Shown here one piece after another: positions 15,641 through 22,890 of a DNA stretch of 28,916 bases. The notes beneath the pieces were generated by a model, which was not told the origin of the DNA, did no database searches, and was given only the letters and a program-made list of their open reading frames with translations. Location of the stretch: assembly GCA_023228025.1 (NCBI GenBank), contig JALOCD010000056.1, positions 1-28,916 on the forward strand, written 5' to 3'. Every line of letters begins with the position of its first letter. Position 1 is the stretch's first letter. The translations under genes and the position numbers were made by a program. This stretch comes from Prolixibacteraceae bacterium. Lineage in GTDB: Bacteria > Bacteroidota > Bacteroidia > Bacteroidales > Prolixibacteraceae.

Positions 15641-17462
15641 TTATTTTGTGGTACCATTTTGCGCAGGATTTGGCTATTTGATCATCGTCCTGTTGTTCAC
15701 ATATGGCCGATGGATCAATGAGCTGGGGGAAGGTGCGGCCTTAAAAATATTTAAATCTTTACTTACCAGGAAAACGCTTCTGGCATCCAGGGAAGTATTC
15801 CAGGAATGTCTGGTTCACAGAAAGGTTTTCAGGGTCAACCCACTTTTGGGGTATATGCACATGAGCCTTGCGCTTGGGTGGTTTCTGCTGATCGTTATCG
15901 GAAAATTTGAAGCGTCCTATTTCACCGGGGAATTCACCAATGAATTCTATTTTCCGATTTTTTTCCGATTTTTTGAGTTAAGCCCGCACCGCACATTTAC
16001 ATTGCAATTTTTCAATGCCCTGATGGATTTTTTGCTTCTTTTTATTCTGTCGGGCGTTGCTTTGGCTTTGTATAAACGATTCAAATCCAGTGCAATGGGC
16101 ATGAAAAATAGTACAAAGCATACTTCCGGAGACAAATGGGCCCTGGCGCTTCTTTGGATGATATTCCCGCTGCGACTGTTCGCTGAGAGTTTAACGGCCG
16201 GATTTGCCGGTAATGGAAGTTTCCTCACCCAACCTTTGGGAAATTTACTGGGAATGATCCTGCCGGTGAGAATGCTTGCCACACCAGTCTGGTGGGGATA
16301 TTCCATCGTGTTGGGTGGTTTTATGGTCGCACTGCCCTATTCGCGTTACATGCACATCCCCACTGAGATTTTACTCATTTTTCTGAAGAATTGGGGCATT
16401 AAACCTAAGGATTCCATTTCAGGTATGGCCTTTTTCGAACTTTATTCCTGTTCGCGGTGTGGCATCTGCATCGACAGGTGCCAATTGAACCCAGCCATCA
16501 ACAAAAAAAACCAGATGGTCTATTTCCTCAGGGAGTTGAGAGCAGGCAACGAGGTTACTCAAATGGCCCACAATTGCCTGCTTTGCGGCCGTTGCCAGGA
16601 GATCTGTCCCGTAGGAATAGATCTGACAAACCTACGCACGATCAGCAGAAAACAAAAAGATAATGCACACATTCATTCTAGTAGTTACCCATCTATTCCC
16701 ATGCATTCATTTTCAACGAAAGTGCTCTATTTTGCAGGATGCATGGGAAGTTTAACGCCCGGTATCCGAAAATCCATGGAAACGATCCTCGAAGTATCCG
16801 GTGAAAAATATCTTTTCCTCGATAAGGAAAAATCCTATTGCTGTGGTCGTCCGTTGAAACTGGCAGGTCGTTTGGCAGAGGCGGAAAAGGTATCACAAAA
16901 TATCAAAGAGGCCATTGTTTCGTCCGGTGCGAACACCTTGGTCACCTCCTGCCCTATCTGTTACAAAAGCTTCAAGGATGATTACAAATGTGAATTAAGG
17001 GTTTTACACCACAGTGAGTATTTATTGGAATTAATACAGGGCGGGATGATCAGCATCAGGTCTGGAAACAAACGGCTCGTTTACCACGATCCTTGCGAAT
17101 TAGGCAGAAAATCAGGCATTTACACTCAGCCAAGAGAGATTCTTACCAAGCTCGGAAGTCTGACTAATGTGGAAGAAGCCTATGGGAAATCCCTCTGCTG
17201 CGGAGGAAGCCTTGGACATCTTACCATCTCAATGGAGGAACGTGAACAGATACAGAAGTCAACTGCCGAATACCTGAATCAGGACAATCCAGATTGCATA
17301 GCGACTGCCTGCCCACTTTGCAAAAAGAGCCTGACAAAGTTTTCTGAAAGCCCGGTAAAAGATATCGCTGAATTGATCGCTGAGAATCTGATAAAATCAA
17401 ATTACAAGGATCATAAGACCAAAAAGTCAAATCTCGCGGAGGCGGTAAGAATTGACACCTGA
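15630..17462 (+). CDS. Membrane-bound HdrD/EMO-like protein: NarI-type anchor + 2x[4Fe-4S] + two CCG domains
   Basis: A 610-residue protein in three parts. Residues 1-255 hold about five membrane helices (near 7-25, 73-92, 128-148, 169-188 and 217-237), NarI/HdrE-like, with His63, His77, His120 and His242 as possible haem b ligands. Two [4Fe-4S] motifs follow: Cys274/277/280/284 and Cys316/319/322/326. Two complete CCG motifs close the chain: Cys371 - Cys404-Cys405-Gly - Cys441-x2-Cys444, and Cys489 - Cys523-Cys524-Gly - Cys561-x2-Cys564. The layout is that of FadF/EMO (ETF:quinone oxidoreductase-like) and fused HdrED/DsrMK-type proteins. It would link the soluble Hdr-like subunits to the quinone pool. 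It ends convergently against the peptidase gene with no spacer. Confidence 0.85.
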   Translation: MRFDYFVVPFCAGFGYLIIVLLFTYGRWINELGEGAALKIFKSLLTRKTLLASREVFQECLVHRKVFRVNPLLGYMHMSLALGWFLLIVIGKFEASYFTGEFTNEFYFPIFFRFFELSPHRTFTLQFFNALMDFLLLFILSGVALALYKRFKSSAMGMKNSTKHTSGDKWALALLWMIFPLRLFAESLTAGFAGNGSFLTQPLGNLLGMILPVRMLATPVWWGYSIVLGGFMVALPYSRYMHIPTEILLIFLKNWGIKPKDSISGMAFFELYSCSRCGICIDRCQLNPAINKKNQMVYFLRELRAGNEVTQMAHNCLLCGRCQEICPVGIDLTNLRTISRKQKDNAHIHSSSYPSIPMHSFSTKVLYFAGCMGSLTPGIRKSMETILEVSGEKYLFLDKEKSYCCGRPLKLAGRLAEAEKVSQNIKEAIVSSGANTLVTSCPICYKSFKDDYKCELRVLHHSEYLLELIQGGMISIRSGNKRLVYHDPCELGRKSGIYTQPREILTKLGSLTNVEEAYGKSLCCGGSLGHLTISMEEREQIQKSTAEYLNQDNPDCIATACPLCKKSLTKFSESPVKDIAELIAENLIKSNYKDHKTKKSNLAEAVRIDT

Positions 17463-18137
17463 TCAATTCCTCCTGCCCATGTAAATGGAGATGTAATACA
17501 ACAAGGTTGCCAATGATCCCAAAGCAGCAATAACATAGGTATATCCGGCCCATTTCAAAGCATCTTCTGCCTTCTCGTGCGTCTGGGTAGTAGTAATGCC
17601 ACTGGTTTGCAACCAGACCAAGGCCCTGTTGCTTGCATTTATTTCAACGGGCAACGTGATGAAACTAAAGAGCGTCGTCATGGCAAAAAGAAAAATGCCA
17701 AAAAGAAGAAGCGCGGGAAAGGTATTGATCAGTAAAATTCCACCCAGTAAAATCCACTGCATGTATCTTGAACTGAAACTTACGGCAGGCACGAGTGAAG
17801 AACGCAACCCAAGCCAGGCATATGCCTGGGAGTGTTGAAGGGCATGTCCGGTTTCATGGGCGGCAACTGCTGCTGCTGCCACGTTTGTACCGTAATAGAC
17901 CTCTTCACTAAGATTGATCGTTTTATCGGCCGGATTGTAATGATCGGTCAGCTCTCCTTCTACCGATTCAATTTTGACACCATAAATATTATTGTCCCGC
18001 AGCATTTTCTCAACGACCTCTTTGCCAGACATGCCGTTTGCTGTGGGTATTTTGGAATATTCGGCAAACCTGCTTTTCAACTGATGACTTACCAGCCAAC
18101 TGGCCAATGCAAATCCTATAAAAATAATCCAGATCAT
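17463..18137 (-). CDS. Neutral zinc metallopeptidase, YugP family
   Basis: A 224-residue membrane protease of the neutral zinc metallopeptidase family (Pfam Zn_peptidase_2, YugP). An N-terminal membrane helix (2-17) precedes a soluble part with the zinc site His94-Glu-Thr-Gly-His98 (AAHETGHALQH). Several hydrophobic helices follow (about 117-165 and 195-218). The NPADKTINLSEEVYYG segment before the zinc motif is typical of the family. Length matches the usual 225-230 residues. Biological substrates are not known. Its stop codon abuts that of the hdr membrane subunit (TGATCA at 17460-17465 gives TGA on both strands). Confidence 0.9.
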   Translation of the reverse strand: MIWIIFIGFALASWLVSHQLKSRFAEYSKIPTANGMSGKEVVEKMLRDNNIYGVKIESVEGELTDHYNPADKTINLSEEVYYGTNVAAAAVAAHETGHALQHSQAYAWLGLRSSLVPAVSFSSRYMQWILLGGILLINTFPALLLFGIFLFAMTTLFSFITLPVEINASNRALVWLQTSGITTTQTHEKAEDALKWAGYTYVIAALGSLATLLYYISIYMGRRN

Positions 18138-18184
18138 AACTTCGTTTTTTAAATTTAACCAATTGTAAACAGCAAAAAGTAAAC

Positions 18185-18192
18185 CAAAAATA
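18185..18192 (-). promoter_or_regulatory. -7 promoter element of the zinc peptidase gene
   Basis: TATTTTTG on the minus strand matches TAnnTTTG, 47 nt upstream of the ATG at 18137. No clear -33 element is seen. Confidence 0.4.
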
Positions 18193-18214
18193 GTGGATGT
18201 AAATTTGTCAGTAA

Positions 18215-18805
18215 CTAATCAATTTTATCCGTTAAGCCATCCATTTCAGAAACCCCTCCTGACAAAATAAATTTCATCGCTTCAGCCGGTGAAATGTTCA
18301 GTGGTTTGACCCTGTTCGCGGGAACGATGTACAAAATACCCGAGATGTTGTAGGACAATGGAAAATAGACCGCTACTTTCCCTTCCAGCCCCATTTCACC
18401 CATTTTATCTTTGGTCAAAAAACCCATTCTCCAAATATCGTTCTGCTCATCAACCAAAACAACCACCGGACGATGGAATTTTTTTTCTTTTCCGACAAAA
18501 GCGGAGAAAAGGTCTTTAAAAGAGGTATAGATCAACCGCAGGATGGGGGTTCTGTTTAAAATTCTATTAATGAGCAATTTGACAGGTCTGGCAAAAATCG
18601 TCTCCCCAATTATTCCCAAAAATACGAGCAAAATAACAATGATTAAGATACCAAGACCGGGAATTTTAAGCTGAAAATATTTCTCAAGGTAGGTACTTAA
18701 CAAGCCATCCGTTAACTGAAATAGCAGTAACACAATATAGATCGTAGCCGCCAGGGGGGCGATTAGCAACAAACCCTGTAAAAAATAGGTACCCAGACGC
18801 TTCAT
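18215..18805 (-). CDS. DUF502 family membrane protein
   Basis: A 196-residue protein starting MKRLGTYFLQGLLLIAPLAA, the typical N-terminus of DUF502. It has two membrane helices (about 7-29 and 49-71), then a soluble domain including the NRILNRTPILRLIYTSFKDL and VYFPLSYNISGILYIVP segments conserved in the family. The frame is open to 18880, but the candidate promoter at 18826-18833 lies inside that extension, and Met26 (18805) gives the family start, so I chose it. Function is unknown. It runs in the same direction as the peptidase 77 nt downstream, which has its own promoter candidate. Confidence 0.88.
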   Translation of the reverse strand: MKRLGTYFLQGLLLIAPLAATIYIVLLLFQLTDGLLSTYLEKYFQLKIPGLGILIIVILLVFLGIIGETIFARPVKLLINRILNRTPILRLIYTSFKDLFSAFVGKEKKFHRPVVVLVDEQNDIWRMGFLTKDKMGEMGLEGKVAVYFPLSYNISGILYIVPANRVKPLNISPAEAMKFILSGGVSEMDGLTDKID

Positions 18806-18825
18806 AACACCATTTGATTTTGATA

Positions 18826-18833
18826 CAAAGATA
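18826..18833 (-). promoter_or_regulatory. -7 promoter element of the DUF502 gene
   Basis: TATCTTTG on the minus strand matches TAnnTTTG and is 20 nt upstream of the ATG at 18805. It supports that start over the longer frame opening at 18880. Confidence 0.45.
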
Positions 18834-18912
18834 ATCAAAACCAATACCTTTTTATGAGAAATCAGGGTACCTTGAGACACTATTTCACAGCGAATACCAA
18901 ATCATTTTCACA

Positions 18913-19254
18913 TCATTCTGCCCGGCGCACCGGAAAATCCCCGGCTTTAATCATCGTCAGCAACATCTTAAATGGTACAACCGTCTCAACAGCATGTACT
19001 TTGCCGGCTGGCAAGATGATACAGTCGCCCAGGCCCATTTCAAATTGATTTTCTTCAATGGAAAAGGTACATGCGCCATCCAGAATCTGTACCAAGGCAT
19101 CAAAAGGCGCTACATGCGGACTTAAACCCTGACCGGCATCAAAAGCAAAGAGCGTAACGGTACCAACCGGCTTTTTTATGATTGTTTTGCTGACAACCGC
19201 ATCCTTTGAATAGGCTATATCGTCTGCCAAATTGAATATTCTTCCAGTTTCCAT
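18913..19254 (-). CDS. Cupin-domain protein
   Basis: A 113-residue single-domain cupin. The second cupin motif is clear (GDCIILPAGKVHAVE, with Gly and His in place). The first is degenerate, with one His (LSPHVAPFDALVQILDG) where two His and one Glu are usual, so metal binding may be altered. Small cupins of this kind often occur near Crp-family regulators and iron-sulfur proteins of nitrosative-stress loci, and such genes lie a few hundred bases upstream here; the link is by proximity only. The reaction, if any, cannot be predicted. The gene is flanked upstream by the REP-like hairpin array. Confidence 0.8.
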   Translation of the reverse strand: METGRIFNLADDIAYSKDAVVSKTIIKKPVGTVTLFAFDAGQGLSPHVAPFDALVQILDGACTFSIEENQFEMGLGDCIILPAGKVHAVETVVPFKMLLTMIKAGDFPVRRAE

Positions 19255-19310
19255 CTTTTGATTTTATAATTATTGATCACTATTGTCCAGCTAAAATTAA
19301 ATATATTTAG

Positions 19311-19468
19311 ATATCGCAACTACGTTGCTTAAAATGTCTTGTAATTTGCTTATCTACAAAGATATAGCAACTACGTTGCATAAATCAAAGCTGCGTAGCA
19401 GCCAAATCTTTGTAGAATTATTGATGAGATGGAAATTAAGCCACATCGTGGCGATATCTTTACAAATG
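19311..19468. repeat. REP-like array of four short hairpins in mixed orientation
   Basis: Four 13-nt perfect hairpins, each a 5-bp stem with a 3-nt loop, lie at 19316-19328 and 19367-19379 (GCAACTACGTTGC), 19390-19402 (GCTGCGTAGCAGC) and 19440-19452 (GCCACATCGTGGC). Stem bases vary but stay paired, and all have the form GCxxC-N3-GxxGC. A flank related to ATCTTTGTAG follows units 3 and 4 and precedes units 1 and 2 in reverse complement. Units 2 and 3 are thus a mirror pair inside a perfect 10-bp inverted repeat, CTACAAAGAT (19354-19363) and ATCTTTGTAG (19406-19415). This is the form of REP/BIME sequences. No gene lies in 19255-19568. Confidence 0.75.
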
Positions 19469-19568
19469 TTCTGTCATAGATGTTGTACATGGTATTCATT
19501 AAATTTTAAAAGACATCAATGAATATTAATTAAAATACATTGTCTTGAAGCAATTTATCTAAATTTAA

Positions 19569-20450
19569 CTAAACCCATTGTTCATGTAAAATATCGCCCC
19601 TGATGCTGACGGTTACTGCCTTAACCGGGACTTTCCGTGCAGAACGCTGGGCTGCCATTTGTACCAGTTGCAGCAAACCTCCGCAGCAAGGCACCTCCAT
19701 AATCAGGACGGTAATGGTGTTAACCTTGGATTGCTGGATTAAATCAATCAGTTTTGTGAGATAGATCTCCTTGCCCTGGTCCAATTTTGGACACGCAATT
19801 ACCAATGACCTGTTTTTTAACCAATTGGAGTGAAAATCGCCCAAAGAGAAGGCGGAACAATCAGCTGCAACCAAAAGATCAGAACCCTGAAAATAGGCGG
19901 CAGCAGGATTAATCAAGTGCAACTGTACAGGCCATTGCCTCAATTGAGAAACAGCAGGCACTGTTTGCGCGTTTCCGACGGGCCCAAGCGAGGAAGGATC
20001 AAAAACGGCTGTTTGCGAACCTGGGCAACCACCACCACAGGATGGATTATTCTCAGGTGCAACTGTTTGATGAACAGCGCTTTTTACATTTTGAACGGCA
20101 AAATCCAAAACGGATTCATGTTCAATCAAATAACCCATACCCTGTTTCAGGTAGAAGGTTTCATTGTGTTCTTTGAGGTGCTTTAAATGGGCAATAACGG
20201 TATTTAAACCTTTTCCGACCATTGCTTCCATCACCTTTAGCTCGTCATAGGGTTCGGCCTCCCTTTGTTCGATGGTAATGGCCCCTTCCGGGCAATGACC
20301 GATGCAAGCCCCTAGCCCATCGCACATCAATTCGCTCACCAGCCTGACCTTCCCGTCAATGATCTGCAAGGCCCCTTCATGACAATTTGGCACACATTCA
20401 CCGCAACCCGTACACTTCTCCTCATCAATTTTAATAATATCACGCTTCAT
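19569..20450 (-). CDS. 2x[4Fe-4S] ferredoxin-domain protein with Cys-rich C-terminal domain
   Basis: A 293-residue protein. The N-terminus has two bacterial ferredoxin motifs, CTGCGECVPNCHEGA (about 13-27) and CDGLGACIGHCPEGA (about 43-57), so it carries two [4Fe-4S] clusters. A middle helical segment rich in His and Leu (about 85-105) is followed by a CGGGCPG motif (near 138-144) and a C-terminal domain with isolated cysteines, including PCCGGL. Similar proteins occur beside Crp-type regulators of hybrid-cluster-protein (hcp) loci in anaerobes, but no hcp is visible here. Probably a cytoplasmic electron carrier or sensor. It is divergent from the Crp/Fnr gene and probably controlled by it through the shared operator. 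Confidence 0.8.
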   Translation of the reverse strand: MKRDIIKIDEEKCTGCGECVPNCHEGALQIIDGKVRLVSELMCDGLGACIGHCPEGAITIEQREAEPYDELKVMEAMVGKGLNTVIAHLKHLKEHNETFYLKQGMGYLIEHESVLDFAVQNVKSAVHQTVAPENNPSCGGGCPGSQTAVFDPSSLGPVGNAQTVPAVSQLRQWPVQLHLINPAAAYFQGSDLLVAADCSAFSLGDFHSNWLKNRSLVIACPKLDQGKEIYLTKLIDLIQQSKVNTITVLIMEVPCCGGLLQLVQMAAQRSARKVPVKAVTVSIRGDILHEQWV

Positions 20451-20534
20451 AGGTTATCATTTTTGTTTCGAATTACTTTGTGTTTTCTTTGTTTATATCT
20501 TCAAAATCCGAAAGAAGAAAAAATTGTTTCGAGG

Positions 20535-20542
20535 CAAAAGTA
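20535..20542 (-). promoter_or_regulatory. -7 promoter element of the ferredoxin-domain gene
   Basis: TACTTTTG on the minus strand matches TAnnTTTG. The expected start of transcription is near 20530, leaving a leader of about 80 nt to the ATG at 20450. There is no -33 TTTG; the Crp/Fnr-type palindrome sits upstream instead, as in activator-dependent promoters. Confidence 0.5.
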
Positions 20543-20563
20543 TTATAAGGATGGAGCATAATC

Positions 20564-20579
20564 TGTAACATTTGTTACA
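20564..20579. promoter_or_regulatory. Crp/Fnr-family operator palindrome
   Basis: TGTAACATTTGTTACA is a perfect 7-2-7 inverted repeat, the size and symmetry of Crp/Fnr operators. It lies between the divergent ferredoxin gene and the Crp/Fnr gene. Its centre (20571.5) is about 41.5 nt upstream of the start site predicted from the ferredoxin -7 element, the class II activator position. It ends 21 nt before the crp ATG, so binding could also repress crp. Confidence 0.7.
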
Positions 20580-20600
20580 TTTACGGTAGAATTTTAAGCC

Positions 20601-21272
20601 ATGTACCCTATTTTATTAAACTCACCGCTCTTCAGGGGTTTGACCAGCGAAGAGCTTGCCACGCTCTTCGGTCAGGTTAACCACCAGATCCGCCATTTCA
20701 GGTCGGGCGAACTCCTGGCACAGGCGGGGGACCCCGTCGAAAAAGCCCTGATCCTGATGGAGGGCAGATTGCAGGGAGAGATGGTCGATTTCGCCGGTAA
20801 TTCCCTGAAAATTGAGGAGTTGGATCCTCCCCAAATGGTGGCGGCAGCATTTCTTTTTGGTCCAAAAGGCAATTTTCCGGTCTTTTTAAGCGCGAAAACA
20901 GATGGCAAAATCCTGGTTATCCTGAAGAAGGATTTTACCGGGATGCTATCGTTTGAACCACGGGTCATGGTAAATTATTTGAACATTGTATCGGGCAAGG
21001 CGCAGTTTTTAAGCGGAAAGATTGCATTCTTATCGCTGAAAACGATCAAGGAAAAGATCGCCTATTTTCTTTTGCAGAGGATGAAAAAACATGGGGGAAG
21101 TTCTGTTCCCATTGATCAGACCCAGACCAATCTAGCCGATCTCTTTGGCGTTACACGCCCTTCCTTGTCCAGAACAATATTGGAGATGGAAAAACAGGAT
21201 ATTTTCATCTGGTCCAGAGATCTTATTGTGATTAAAGATCTTAAAAAACTAAATTCAATTCTTGGCAGGTAA
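20601..21272 (+). CDS. Crp/Fnr family transcriptional regulator
   Basis: A 223-residue regulator. The N-terminal cyclic-nucleotide-binding-type beta roll (about 10-120) starts LLNSPLFRGLTSEELATLF and includes the FRSGELLAQAGDPVEKALIL segment. The long dimerisation helix leads into a Crp-type helix-turn-helix with QTNLADLFGVTRPSLSRTILEME (about 175-197). The protein contains no cysteine at all, so it cannot be an oxygen-sensing [4Fe-4S] Fnr. The binding residues of classical cAMP-Crp are also not evident. HcpR-like haem/NO sensing is possible but unproven. The divergent ferredoxin gene with a palindrome between makes autoregulation and local activation likely. pabB starts 2 nt after its stop. 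Confidence 0.9.
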   Translation: MYPILLNSPLFRGLTSEELATLFGQVNHQIRHFRSGELLAQAGDPVEKALILMEGRLQGEMVDFAGNSLKIEELDPPQMVAAAFLFGPKGNFPVFLSAKTDGKILVILKKDFTGMLSFEPRVMVNYLNIVSGKAQFLSGKIAFLSLKTIKEKIAYFLLQRMKKHGGSSVPIDQTQTNLADLFGVTRPSLSRTILEMEKQDIFIWSRDLIVIKDLKKLNSILGR

Positions 21273-21274
21273 CC

Positions 21275-22255
21275 ATGTTGACATCCCATCTTGATATTTT
21301 TGTTCAAAAGATGAACAGCCTCGGGAATAAAGGAATTCCATTTTTGTTTATCATTGATTATGAGATGAATAATCCATTAATCTATACTTTCGAGGAGGCG
21401 GCGAAGCAAGGGATCTATTTTTCCGTACATGGACTTCGCAACAAGAAACAGGTCGACCTGGTCGAACAAGCGTTCAGTTTTCACAAAAAGATCATTGATT
21501 ATTCGCGCTACCATGCTGCCTTTCAAAAAGTTCAGAAACAGATTCTTTTGGGCAATACTTTTTTGACAAACCTGACATTTCCGACAGAGATAGAGGCCAA
21601 TTGGAGCCTTGAACGAATATTTGAAAAAAGCAATGCCCCCTACCGTCTGCTGTTCAAAGATCAATTTGTCGTTTTTTCGCCGGAGTGTTTCGTCAAAATA
21701 TCGAATGGGGAGATCTCCTCTTTTCCGATGAAAGGCACCATTGACGCAGCCGTCATTGATGCGGAACAAACGATCATGGCCGACGAAAAAGAGAAAGCGG
21801 AGCATGCCACTATTGTCGATCTGATTCGCAACGACCTATCCATGGTCGCCACGAAAGTTCATGTTAAGAAATACAGGTATTTGGATGAAATTGTTGCCCA
21901 TGACAAGCGGCTGTTACAGGTAAGTTCTGAAATATCAGGCACTTTACCTGATGATTATCAATCAAATATAGGATCAATTATCTGCAAGCTGTTGCCAGCA
22001 GGGTCCATTTGTGGCGCTCCAAAAGATTCTACGCTAAGAATAATCAAGGAGGTTGAAGGATACCGGAGAGGATACTATACCGGTATCTTTGGCATTTTCG
22101 ACGGGACCAACCTCGATTCCGCAGTAATGATCCGGTTTATTGAGCGTATGGATGGTAAATTGTTCTACAAAAGCGGAGGCGGAATTACCAGGCACAGTGA
22201 TCCGGGAAAAGAGTACAATGAATTAATCGACAAGATATATGTTACAGCTCATTGA
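21275..22255 (+). CDS. pabB: Aminodeoxychorismate synthase component I (PabB-like)
   Basis: A 326-residue chorismate-binding enzyme, the short form common in Bacteroidota, which converts chorismate plus ammonia to 4-amino-4-deoxychorismate for folate synthesis. The conserved core is present: SFPMKGTI, the DLIRNDLS block, the LLPAGSICGAPKDSTLRII block, EVEGYRRGYYTGIFG and the C-terminal SGGGITRHSDPGKEYNE. The long N-terminal regulatory domain of TrpE is missing, which favours PabB over anthranilate synthase. The start ATG is 2 nt after the crp stop. The pabC-like gene overlaps its end by 17 nt, in keeping with the same pathway. Confidence 0.88.
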   Translation: MLTSHLDIFVQKMNSLGNKGIPFLFIIDYEMNNPLIYTFEEAAKQGIYFSVHGLRNKKQVDLVEQAFSFHKKIIDYSRYHAAFQKVQKQILLGNTFLTNLTFPTEIEANWSLERIFEKSNAPYRLLFKDQFVVFSPECFVKISNGEISSFPMKGTIDAAVIDAEQTIMADEKEKAEHATIVDLIRNDLSMVATKVHVKKYRYLDEIVAHDKRLLQVSSEISGTLPDDYQSNIGSIICKLLPAGSICGAPKDSTLRIIKEVEGYRRGYYTGIFGIFDGTNLDSAVMIRFIERMDGKLFYKSGGGITRHSDPGKEYNELIDKIYVTAH

Positions 22256-22835
22256 GACCATCTGTTATGAAAACGGGACCTTTCACCGGGTTCCACTTCA
22301 TGAGGAGCGCATGAACCGCTCAAGACGCCATTTTCTCGGCGTATGCGCCCCTATTCTTTTGACACAGGCCCTTGAGGTGCCCGGGAATTTGAAAAATAGG
22401 AAAGTGCGCTGTCGGGTAACCTATTCTGAAGCTATCGAAAATATTGATTATGAAGAGTATACTATTAAAAATATTCAAAGCCTGAAGCTGGTCAATGGGG
22501 GTTCGATTGACTACTCCTACAAATATAAAAACCGGGATTCGCTGAACCGCTTGTTGGAAGAGAGAGGCAAGCAGGATGAAATATTGATTGTCAGGAACGG
22601 TTTTATTACCGATACCAGTTTTACCAACATTGTTTTGCTGCAGAATGGTTATTGGTATACGCCTGCCTTGCCCCTACTGACGGGAACACGAAGGACCGAT
22701 TATTTGTTTCAACGGAAAATCTTCCCGCGCAACATCAGGCCGGAAGAGTTAAAATATTATGAAGAGGCCCGGTTAATCAACGCGATGCGTTCGATGAAAG
22801 ACTCCGGTCCAATCGAGATTAAAAATATTTATTAG
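22239..22835 (+). CDS. pabC: Class IV aminotransferase-fold protein, probable aminodeoxychorismate lyase
   Basis: A 198-residue PLP enzyme of the class IV aminotransferase fold. It starts MLQLIETICYENGTFHRVPL with the HEERMNRSRR segment. The likely PLP lysine is in SYKYKNRDSL, and the C-terminal TDTSFTNIVLLQNGYWYTPALPLLTGTRR matches the family's substrate/cofactor loop. It is shorter than the roughly 270-residue Escherichia coli PabC but matches the compact form seen next to PabB in Bacteroidota. It would release pyruvate to give 4-aminobenzoate. Assignment rests on the 17-nt overlap with pabB; a branched-chain or D-amino-acid aminotransferase is less likely at this length. Confidence 0.75.
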   Translation: MLQLIETICYENGTFHRVPLHEERMNRSRRHFLGVCAPILLTQALEVPGNLKNRKVRCRVTYSEAIENIDYEEYTIKNIQSLKLVNGGSIDYSYKYKNRDSLNRLLEERGKQDEILIVRNGFITDTSFTNIVLLQNGYWYTPALPLLTGTRRTDYLFQRKIFPRNIRPEELKYYEEARLINAMRSMKDSGPIEIKNIY

Positions 22836-22841
22836 CAGCAA

Positions 22842-22871
22842 AAGAGGCCGGATGAACTGATCCGGCCTCTT
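22842..22871. terminator. Bidirectional terminator between pabC and the DUF3575 gene
   Basis: A perfect 12-bp stem, AAGAGGCCGGAT (22842-22853) and ATCCGGCCTCTT (22860-22871), with a 6-nt loop GAACTG, lies between the convergent gene ends. The A/T ends supply a short T run on either strand. It can serve both convergent transcripts. Confidence 0.8.
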
Positions 22872-22890
22872 CAATAATATTTGTGTGAGA

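Noticed and set aside
19311..19468. Short repeats that could suggest a CRISPR array.
   Set aside because: The units are 13-nt hairpins with differing stems, irregular spacing and opposite orientations, and there are no uniform repeats with unique spacers or cas genes.
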